A model generated the notes under the pieces. The model had not been told where the DNA came from, searched no databases, and saw nothing but the letters and a program-made list of their open reading frames with translations. 5,077 bases of DNA from Flavobacteriales bacterium UBA2426 (lineage in GTDB: Bacteria; Bacteroidota; Bacteroidia; Flavobacteriales_F; PHOS-HE28). Of the stretch, positions 1 to 5,077 are shown one piece after another. Each line of letters starts with the position of its first letter. The stretch's first letter is position 1. The position numbers were made by a program, and so were the translations under genes. The stretch covers positions 1 through 5,077 of the forward strand of contig DDRC01000225.1 of assembly GCA_002342985.1 (NCBI GenBank). The letters run 5' to 3'.

Positions 1-132
<132 letters not shown>

Positions 133-226
133 TCATGGCCATGGGCCGCAGGACTTGCTAACGGCTGTGGATAGCGAGGCGCTGTTCTCCCTCACTCCAC
201 CAACATCCGCTCGTTTGGCAAAGGAA

Positions 227-262
227 TGCTATTGAAAGACCATGAAACTGCTATTGAATGAC
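227..262. repeat. Imperfect tandem duplication, 14-base unit at 22-base period
   Basis: TGCTATTGAAAGAC at 227-240 is repeated as TGCTATTGAATGAC at 249-262, with 13 of 14 bases identical and a 22-base offset. On the minus strand both copies read GTC-(T/A)TT-CAA-TAG, that is Val-(Phe/Ile)-Gln-stop. The right copy is the actual end of the sorting-domain remnant. The left copy therefore looks like a duplicated end of that reading frame, now out of frame because 22 is not a multiple of three. It could be a replication-slippage duplication; chance is possible for a repeat this short. Confidence 0.5.
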
Positions 263-433
263 GACCCTCACAACGAAGCAGCCTGCAGCTGATTCCAACA
301 CGATACTGTAGAAACCTTGCAATGCGGAGACATCGAGTTGCTTGATCGGTCCATCCGTTTTAGAACTACTCAGGGTCTCCGACTCGGGCCCCTGCACGAC
401 CTAGCCGAACATGCCAGAAGTTCTGGTCGGAAC
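251..433 (-). pseudogene. Remnant of a type IX secretion C-terminal sorting domain
   Basis: Read on the minus strand, the frame ending at the TAG at 253-251 encodes IKQLDVSALQGFYSIVLES and then AAGCFVVRVVIQ-stop. The pattern (I/L)DVSAL-x-G-x-Y followed by a final strand RVVIQ at the very C-terminus is the typical end of T9SS (Por) sorting domains in Bacteroidota, which direct secreted proteins across the outer membrane. Upstream in the same frame is VPTRTSGMFG, which resembles the usual domain opening YPNPTSG; a TAG stop (403-401) and then VVQGPESE follow. The stop and a total length of about 59 codons, short of the usual 70-80, suggest point decay plus a deletion of roughly 15 codons. The frame has no usable start and closes at 514-512, where the neighbouring gene ends in another frame. 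The cargo protein that once carried this tail is absent. The C-terminal half is convincing; the YPNP-like part is tentative. Confidence 0.6.
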
Positions 434-507
434 CATCATTTGCACATCGATGTAAACAATCAGACGAACGGAGTTAACCACCCAGACCCTTGTCAGCGGC
501 ACGCCGT

Positions 508-1122
508 CTATTTACCCCCCTCTTGTGGTAAGGAAAGGAAGATGCCAATCCGCAACGACCACTCAAAAACGCTCTGGAGATCTATAGGGCCGCTGACCAG
601 ATCGGCTTGGTCCTCTCTCAAGGGTATACAGTAAGATTCTGCCAAAGAAAGGAATGGTTCAACGCCATTGAGGATGCGATACCGCAGATTGACCATAGGC
701 CCGAGTGAGAGTCCGCGCAGATCGAACACTTGGAAGGACGACAAGTAGTGCTCGGTGTTCTGACGGTCATAGTAGCCCATTTCCACCCCCAGGTCCACAT
801 GCAGCCTAGGTCGAAGGTCCAAGGGCTTCAGGATCGCCAAGGATAGACTCCTTTCCAACACTTGGTGCCTGGTCGAGGAGAGTTCATCATCCTCAGCCCA
901 GAGATAGGATGCTCGCAGATCAAGGTAGAGAACCTGCTCTGACATTCCGAAGCGGAAGCCTCCGCCCACACCATCGAGTGCCTTGTCCACGAAGGGCACC
1001 GGTCCTTTCAGTTCATACGCGGCGAACAGCTGCACGTCTTGGGCGGAACTCTGAGAGGTCAGTATAGCAACGCACAGGACCTGTATCACGCGCCGTATCA
1101 GCGAGCTTTTCCATCTCTGCAT
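508..1122 (-). CDS. Exported small beta-barrel-like protein, unknown function
   Basis: I do not recognise a named family. The 204-residue product starts with basic residues (MQRWKSSLIRR), a hydrophobic stretch (about 12-22) and a likely signal peptidase I site, SSA|QDV, after residue 27. The mature part has alternating polar/hydrophobic stretches separated by turn-like segments, roughly at residues 30-38, 51-60, 64-76, 86-101, 104-120, 130-150, 154-168 and 182-198. This fits a small outer-membrane beta-barrel of about eight strands, with the last one near the C-terminus (FEWSLRIGIFLSL). I chose the ATG at 1122-1120; an adjacent ATG at 1125-1123 is equally possible. The frame stays open to an ATG at 1197, but that start would bury the signal peptide behind 25 residues. 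No clear promoter box precedes it. GC is about 53-58% in the lines counted, lower than in clc, which suggests foreign origin or weak constraint. The sorting-domain remnant lies just beyond its stop. Confidence 0.7.
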   Translation of the reverse strand: MQRWKSSLIRRVIQVLCVAILTSQSSAQDVQLFAAYELKGPVPFVDKALDGVGGGFRFGMSEQVLYLDLRASYLWAEDDELSSTRHQVLERSLSLAILKPLDLRPRLHVDLGVEMGYYDRQNTEHYLSSFQVFDLRGLSLGPMVNLRYRILNGVEPFLSLAESYCIPLREDQADLVSGPIDLQSVFEWSLRIGIFLSLPQEGGK

Positions 1123-1290
1123 CATCTCCGGATCACAACTGAGCAACACAGCAGGCGGACGTGCCACCTGTACATTGGTTCGGTCCTCCAAGTGCATCTG
1201 GGCTAGGCATGCATCGGCTAACAGAACGGAACGCCTCGGTGTGAAGTACTTCCGCGTTCGTTCACCTTCAGCCTACCATGCCACACTTCT

Positions 1291-2760
1291 TCAGAATCCC
1301 GCCCCCGCCTCCGGCGCACTACTGTTCGGGTCGGCCGCACCACGCACCCCGTTCCGCTGTGGTTTCTCGGGCGGTGGCGGCCAGTCGGGCAGGGCCTTCA
1401 GCAGCCGCTCCTTCATGCGCTCGTAGTAGCTCTTGCGGTCCACCACATAGGCGATCATGTAGCCCACCACGCTGGCGTACATGAGCTGGAAGATGGCGCT
1501 GTGGCGGTCGGTCATCTCCAGCACGAGGATGGCGCTGGTGAAGGGCGAGCGGGTGACGCCGCTGAGGAAGGCGGTCATGCCCGCGAGCACCAGCAGGTTG
1601 AATTGGCCGCGGTTGTCGGCGAGTCCGAGGGCCTCGGTGAGCCATCCGCCGATGGCGGCGCCGCTGGCCAGCGAGGGCGCGAAGATGCCGCCGGCGCCCC
1701 CCGCGGTGAAGCTGAAGAGGGAGCCGAGCACGCGTGCGCCCACATGCCGGGCGCCGGTCTGCGGGTCGTCGGCGAAGAGGTGGTCCTCCAGCAGGTGATG
1801 CCCGCTGCCGATGGCCGATGCGCCCAGCGCGTGCACCACGGTGGCGAACAGCAGGGCGCAAACCAGTGCGAAGAGGCCATTGGCCAGGGCGCCGTGCAGC
1901 CCGCGCCGGAACTTGTCGAAGGCGAGCACCGCGCGGCAGAAGAGCGCACCGGTGATGCCCGCGATGGCGGAGAGCAGCAGGATCTTGTACATGAAGCTCA
2001 CGGTGGCGGGCGCCAGCTTGGGGTAGCCCAGCATGAGGTAGGGCCCCAGCAGCCATTGGGCGGTCATGCCGCTGAGTATCACCGCGGTGAGCACGGCGGT
2101 GCGGAACTGCGCCATGTGCGTCTTGGTGAGCTCCTCCACGGCGAAGACGATGCCGCCCAGGGGGGTGTTGAAGGCGGCGCTGAGGCCCGCAGCGCCCCCG
2201 GTGATCATCATGATGCGGCGGCTCACCTTGGGCCAGAAGGGCGGCAGCAGCCGGTGCACGGTGCGGTAGATGCTGCCGGCGATCTGCAGCGTTGGCCCTT
2301 CGCGCCCCACGGCGCCGCCGCCCGCCACCATGGCCAGGCTGCTGGCCACCTTCACCAGCAGGATGCGCAGGTTGAGGAAGCGCCCGCTGCGGTCGCGCTT
2401 CTTGTCGGTGGCCACCTCCACGGCGGCCATCAGCTGGGGGATTCCGCTGCCGCCCGCCAGCGGCGCGAAGCGGTACACCAGCCACCAGGCCAGCAGGAAG
2501 GTGACCGGGGCGGAGAGGAAGATGAGCCGGCGGTCGATGGCGAGCAGGTCGGCATTGAGTTCGCCCATGGCGTTGAAGAGCCAGGCGTAGCCCACGGCGA
2601 TGAGGGCGGTGAGCACGGCCGAGATCTGGTAGGGCAGGGCCAGCAGGATGAACTCCTTGGCCCGGGTCTTCACGAGCCACTGCCGCACGCGCTCCAGCAG
2701 GGCAGAGGCGGCGGCCAGGGTGCGCTCGGAGAAGGGGCGTGGGCGCTCGCGCTGGGCCAT
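1291..2760 (-). CDS. ClC-family chloride channel / H+-Cl- exchanger
   Basis: This 489-residue inner-membrane protein moves chloride and, judged by its residues, probably exchanges it for protons. The ClC signatures appear in order: GSGIPQ (104-109, with the selectivity-filter serine at 105), GREGP (152-156, where E154 matches the gating glutamate E148 of E. coli ClcA), NTPLGGIVFAVEE (198-210, where E210 aligns with the proton-pathway glutamate E203), GGIFAP (357-362, F360 aligning with F357) and a C-terminal KSYY in which Y446 probably aligns with the chloride-coordinating Y445. Hydrophobic segments run from about residue 37 to 440. There are no CBS domains; a proline-rich tail of about 30 residues follows the last helix. 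The length is normal for short bacterial members. The start at 2760 is the only Met before the first membrane helix (next Met is residue 65). A box motif ends 5 bases upstream, so the mRNA may be leaderless. It could aid acid resistance or ion balance; the sequence does not decide. Confidence 0.95.
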   Translation of the reverse strand: MAQRERPRPFSERTLAAASALLERVRQWLVKTRAKEFILLALPYQISAVLTALIAVGYAWLFNAMGELNADLLAIDRRLIFLSAPVTFLLAWWLVYRFAPLAGGSGIPQLMAAVEVATDKKRDRSGRFLNLRILLVKVASSLAMVAGGGAVGREGPTLQIAGSIYRTVHRLLPPFWPKVSRRIMMITGGAAGLSAAFNTPLGGIVFAVEELTKTHMAQFRTAVLTAVILSGMTAQWLLGPYLMLGYPKLAPATVSFMYKILLLSAIAGITGALFCRAVLAFDKFRRGLHGALANGLFALVCALLFATVVHALGASAIGSGHHLLEDHLFADDPQTGARHVGARVLGSLFSFTAGGAGGIFAPSLASGAAIGGWLTEALGLADNRGQFNLLVLAGMTAFLSGVTRSPFTSAILVLEMTDRHSAIFQLMYASVVGYMIAYVVDRKSYYERMKERLLKALPDWPPPPEKPQRNGVRGAADPNSSAPEAGAGF

Positions 2761-2765
2761 GGCGG

Positions 2766-2773
2766 CGAAGCTA
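2766..2773 (-). promoter_or_regulatory. Promoter-like -7 box TAGCTTCG upstream of clc
   Basis: The minus strand reads CTAGCTTCGCCGCC and then the ATG of the ClC gene. The core TAGCTTCGCCGC (12 bases) is identical to the one upstream of the MBOAT gene and differs at one base from the thyA one. The box ends 5 bases before the ATG, so if it is a -7 element, transcription would begin at or next to the start codon. No TTG at -33 is seen. Confidence 0.45.
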
Positions 2774-2871
2774 GCCGGTGCTGCGCCGCGGAGGGCCGGG
2801 GCGTGGGCGGGTTGCCAACAGCGCGGCGCGGAAAGGGGGCCGGCCAGGAATGCAAGTCGGCCCGCTGCAAT

Positions 2872-2899
2872 CGGCCGGGGCCCGGCTGAAGGCCGGCCG
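2872..2899 (-). terminator. Possible GC-rich hairpin after the propeller-like gene
   Basis: CGGCCGG at 2872-2878 can pair with CCGGCCG at 2893-2899, giving a 7-base-pair stem with a 14-base loop. An alternative inner hairpin pairs CCGGC (2882-2886) with GCCGG (2892-2896). It begins two bases after the minus-strand stop codon at 2904-2902, the expected place for a terminator. There is no U-tract, and such GC-rich inverted repeats arise easily in this composition, so this is only a candidate. Confidence 0.3.
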
Positions 2900-2901
2900 C
2901 G

Positions 2902-4539
2902 CTAACGTTCCTCGCCGAGCCGGGCCAGGTCGATGACGGTGAAGCGGTACTGCGTGCCCCGGTCGTAGCTCTTCACAAGCGCGCGCGAACCGCCCCATTC
3001 CAGGAGCGTGCCTTGCGGGCAGGGCACGAATCCGTCTTCCATCATCAGGGCCGTGCCTTCGCGCTCCACGGCACCGGTGCGCGCATCGAGGAAGGCGGCC
3101 TTGAGCACCTGGGGCTCGGCGGGCCGCGGGTCCTTCTGCCCGGCCGCTTCGCCACCGGCGCGCAGGATGGCCTCATAGCCCTTGGGCGTGTGCCCGTGCA
3201 GCAGCAGCAGGCGCCCTTCCATGGGCACGGCCACGCAGCCATCGTAGGCCTGGCCTGCGGTGGTCATCAGGGCACGGTCAATGGTGCGCTGCCAGCCGAT
3301 GCTGTCGTTGGGCTGGACCTGGCTCACGCGCAGGGTCCCTCCGAGGCGGCGCATGGCCACCGCATCGCCCATGGGCAGCATGAAGTCGTGCTGCAGGAAG
3401 GTCTCCACCACCAGCAGCCCGCCATCGGGCCCGGGCAGCAGGTCCACCACTTCGTCGGCCACCTTGGCGGTGCGCGCCGGCGGCTTGCGCGGGTCGGCCG
3501 TGGGGTCGCCGAAGGCCATGAGGCGCGCCTTGCGGATGCTCGGGAGGCGCTGCGCGGTGATGGGGGCGGGCTTCAGCTTGGGGTCGGCGGGGTCGAAGGT
3601 GATCGCCAGGCCGGGTTGGCCGGTGAGCGCACCATAGCGCAGCGCCAGCGCGAGCCGCCCATCGCTGCGGGGCAGCAGGCGCGCACTGGCTACGAAGTCC
3701 TTTTCCAGCAGGATGTCGCTCACGGCCTTGCCGTCCTCGGTGAGGGTGGTGAGGTGAAGCTCGTGGCAGTTCTTGTCGCCGAGCTGCTCCTCGCTCTTGC
3801 ACTGGTACACGTAGGTGAGCAGGCGCACGGTGCCGTCGTCCTCCACGGCGATCTGGTGGATGCTGCTCTTGGCGTCCTCGTAGGGCAGCTCGGCGGCCGC
3901 CTGCCAGAGCACGGTGAGCTCGCGGTCGAGCCAGGCCAGCGCGATGCGCTTGCCGCCCTTGGTGCCGTGCGTGAAGTGGTTGAGCAGGTAGTGCTGCCCG
4001 TCGGGGGCGGGAATGAGGCGCTCGCGCTGGGCATAGGCCAGGCCGCGGGTGAAGAGGATGGGGTCGGGGAGCGGCCGCGCCGCCATGGTATTCGCCGGGT
4101 CGTTGGCGTAGGGGATGTCGCATGCAGCCAGCCGCCGGAATCCGGTGAGCGACAGCGCGCTTCCGGCGCTGACCTCGGCGATGCCGAATTCGCTGCCCTT
4201 CTTGGTGGCGCTCACCAGCAGCACGCGCATGCGCGCACCGTCCATCACGGGCGTGACGGCGGTCCATTTGAGGCCATCGAGCAGCACGTCCTTCAGGGTG
4301 AGCTCCTCGGCGGGCTGCAGCAGCGCATCCAGGCGAATGGCCTTCGGGGTGATGCCCTCCTCCACGTAGAGCAGGTGGCGCCCATCGGCCGCGAAGGCGC
4401 CATCCACCACGGTGAGCAGGTCGCCCGTGGCGCCCTTCATGCTGCGTGCGAAGGGCTTGCCGTGCTGCACCACCGTGGGCTGGGCGCTAAGGGCGATGGA
4501 GCAGAGGACCAGCGCGGCAGTGTGCGGGAGGCGTCGCAT
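2902..4539 (-). CDS. Exported beta-propeller-like protein, unknown function
   Basis: The 545-residue product has no function I can name. It starts MRRLPHTAALVLCSIALSA with a predicted cleavage after residue 19 (SA|QPT), so it is exported to the periplasm or beyond. Segments of the form DG-x-hydrophobic strand recur: DGRHLLYV (52-59), DGQHYLLNHF (180-189), DGTVRLLTYVY (235-245), DGRLALAL (293-300) and DGGLLVVE (372-379). This spacing is typical of beta-propeller blades, and the order of motifs recalls large uncharacterised exported proteins of Bacteroidota (from memory, not searched). There is no T9SS sorting tail; the protein ends LARLGEER. Cysteines are few (13, 140, 247, 258, 435, 507); those at 247 and 258 could pair. 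The frame is open to 4761, but the ATG at 4539 is preferred: it gives a proper signal peptide, while the 74 extra residues are Arg-rich and would overlap the divergent MBOAT gene. Codon and GC content match clc. Confidence 0.8.
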   Translation of the reverse strand: MRRLPHTAALVLCSIALSAQPTVVQHGKPFARSMKGATGDLLTVVDGAFAADGRHLLYVEEGITPKAIRLDALLQPAEELTLKDVLLDGLKWTAVTPVMDGARMRVLLVSATKKGSEFGIAEVSAGSALSLTGFRRLAACDIPYANDPANTMAARPLPDPILFTRGLAYAQRERLIPAPDGQHYLLNHFTHGTKGGKRIALAWLDRELTVLWQAAAELPYEDAKSSIHQIAVEDDGTVRLLTYVYQCKSEEQLGDKNCHELHLTTLTEDGKAVSDILLEKDFVASARLLPRSDGRLALALRYGALTGQPGLAITFDPADPKLKPAPITAQRLPSIRKARLMAFGDPTADPRKPPARTAKVADEVVDLLPGPDGGLLVVETFLQHDFMLPMGDAVAMRRLGGTLRVSQVQPNDSIGWQRTIDRALMTTAGQAYDGCVAVPMEGRLLLLHGHTPKGYEAILRAGGEAAGQKDPRPAEPQVLKAAFLDARTGAVEREGTALMMEDGFVPCPQGTLLEWGGSRALVKSYDRGTQYRFTVIDLARLGEER

Positions 4540-4558
4540 GCGGAGGGTGTTGGCGGGC

Positions 4559-4566
4559 TGAAAGTA
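4559..4566 (-). promoter_or_regulatory. Weak promoter-like box TACTTTCA upstream of the propeller-like gene
   Basis: The minus strand reads TACTTTCA, 19 bases before the chosen ATG at 4539. It fits TAnnTTCG with the last base changed, and TAnnTTTG with two changes. Its distance from the start resembles that of the MBOAT box, but it lacks the CCGC extension shared by the other three. If it works, it also supports the start at 4539 over 4761, which lies upstream of it. Confidence 0.25.
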
Positions 4567-4657
4567 GCGCCCATGGCGATCCTCGCGCCGTTGCCTGTGA
4601 ACACCGGCCTGTGCACCATCGCGCCGGTCGCAAGGGGCGGCGCCCCCGGTGCCCCGG

Positions 4658-4665
4658 TAGCTTCG
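4658..4665 (+). promoter_or_regulatory. Promoter-like -7 box TAGCTTCG upstream of the MBOAT gene
   Basis: TAGCTTCG lies 22 bases before the MBOAT ATG, inside CGGTAGCTTCGCCGCACCC (4655-4673), which matches the thyA upstream region at 18 of 19 bases. If it acts as a -7 element the leader would be about 15 bases, enough to include the AGGA at 4681-4684. No -33 TTG is visible. The 148-base gap between the divergent starts (4540-4687) would hold promoters for both genes. Confidence 0.5.
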
Positions 4666-4687
4666 CCGCACCCCGCACGCAGGAAGC

Positions 4688-5077
4688 ATGCTCTTCAACT
4701 CGCTCGACTTCCTGGTCTTCTTCCCGGTCGTCACGGGGCTGTTCTTCCTGCTGCCGCCCAATCGCCGGTGGGTCCTGCTGCTGATCGCCAGCTACTGGTT
4801 CTACATGAGCTGGCGGCCCGAGTATGCGCTGCTCATCGCCTTCAGCACGCTGGTCGACTACTTCTGCTCCTACCGCATGTCGGAGCTGCTGGACAAGCGG
4901 GCACGGCGCCCCTACCTCTGGCTGAGCATGACCACCAACCTGGGCCTGCTCATCTTCTACAAGTACCTGGGCTTCTTCGTGGCCTCGGCGGGGTCCGTGG
5001 CGCAGGCGGTGGGCATCGACTGGCAGGCCCCGGTGCTCGACATCCTGCTCCCCGTGGGCATCAGCTTCTACACCTTC
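4688..5077 (+). CDS. MBOAT O-acyltransferase, AlgI-like, N-terminal 130 residues (runs off right edge)
   Basis: Membrane-bound O-acyltransferases of the AlgI/DltB group pass acyl groups across or at the inner membrane onto extracytoplasmic sugars or polymers (alginate acetylation by AlgI is the type case). The 130 codons here begin MLFNSLDFLVFFPVV, the characteristic AlgI-group opening. Membrane segments lie at about residues 6-23, 28-40 and 45-60. These are followed by a basic loop (DKRARR, 69-74), a further segment containing LGLLIFYKYLGFF (85-97), and the conserved LPVGISFYTF (121-130) at the window edge. The catalytic histidine lies much later and is not visible. The ATG at 4688 gives the canonical N-terminus and has AGGA 3 bases upstream, though Bacteroidota rely little on such sites. 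It is transcribed divergently from the propeller-like gene. In relatives an SGNH-hydrolase-like partner (AlgJ/AlgX type) often follows; that would be outside the window. The acceptor substrate cannot be told from this part. Confidence 0.93.
   Translation, partial: MLFNSLDFLVFFPVVTGLFFLLPPNRRWVLLLIASYWFYMSWRPEYALLIAFSTLVDYFCSYRMSELLDKRARRPYLWLSMTTNLGLLIFYKYLGFFVASAGSVAQAVGIDWQAPVLDILLPVGISFYTF

Noticed and set aside
217..224. Minus-strand TTCCTTTG resembling a -7 box upstream of thyA
   Set aside because: It lacks the leading TA, has no -33 TTG at the right distance, and the box at 117-124 shares far more with other gene starts.
317..634. Plus-strand open frame of 105 codons
   Set aside because: It runs antisense to both the T9SS remnant and the 3' end of the beta-barrel gene and shows no recognisable protein pattern.
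1123..1197. Extended start of the beta-barrel gene at 1197
   Set aside because: It would put 25 residues without signal character before the basic and hydrophobic segments of a normal signal peptide.
1243..1252. Perfect 10-base palindrome GAAGTACTTC in the gap between clc and the beta-barrel gene
   Set aside because: It has no loop for a terminator, does not extend beyond 10 bases and has no second copy nearby; such a palindrome is easily due to chance.
1319..2680. Minus-strand open frame of 453 codons overlapping clc in another frame
   Set aside because: It is an Arg/Pro/His-rich shadow frame produced by the high third-position GC of clc.
1501..2889. Long plus-strand open frame of 462 codons antisense to clc
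   Set aside because: The product is a Gly/Glu/His/Ala-rich low-complexity shadow of a GC-rich gene; the minus-strand ClC motifs are unambiguous.
3278..4267. Minus-strand open frame of 329 codons within the propeller-like gene
   Set aside because: It has the same Arg/Ala/His-rich shadow composition and no recognisable motifs.
4540..4761. N-terminal extension of the propeller-like protein to an ATG at 4761
   Set aside because: It would overlap the first 74 bases of the divergent MBOAT gene, places an Arg-rich stretch before a good signal peptide, and covers the likely promoter region.

Overview
The window is GC-rich DNA most likely from a high-GC member of the Bacteroidota (Flavobacteriales-like). 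Three things suggest this. Exported proteins have short signal peptides ending in A|Q. A decayed type IX secretion (T9SS) sorting-domain tail lies at about 251-433. Box motifs of the form TAnnTTCG, close to the Bacteroidota -7 element TAnnTTTG, sit just upstream of several starts. The lineage is an inference; no rRNA or other marker gene is present.

Layout, left to right. (1) The 5' end of thyA (thymidylate synthase) runs off the left edge on the minus strand. (2) About 400 bases without an intact gene follow. They hold the remnant of a T9SS C-terminal sorting domain, interrupted by a stop codon, with a small duplication of its last codons. (3) A minus-strand gene encodes a small exported, probably outer-membrane beta-barrel protein of unknown function. 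Regions 2 and 3 have a visibly lower GC content than the rest (about 48-58% in hand-counted lines, against about 72% in a line counted inside the ClC gene). (4) A complete minus-strand ClC chloride channel/exchanger gene keeps both the gating and the proton-pathway glutamates. (5) A complete minus-strand gene encodes a 545-residue exported protein with recurring DG-hydrophobic motifs that suggest a beta-propeller. (6) Divergent from it on the plus strand is the start of an AlgI-type MBOAT acyltransferase gene, which runs off the right edge.

The genes do not form one obvious pathway. thyA, clc and the MBOAT gene look like independent chromosomal genes. What links them is a nearly identical promoter-like sequence: 18 of 19 bases agree between thyA and the MBOAT gene, and a 12-base core is shared with clc. 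The propeller-like gene and the MBOAT gene share a divergent control region of about 150 bases. I see no mobile element, CRISPR array, tRNA or rRNA, and no clear new multi-gene system. The least ordinary part is the AT-richer interval between thyA and clc.
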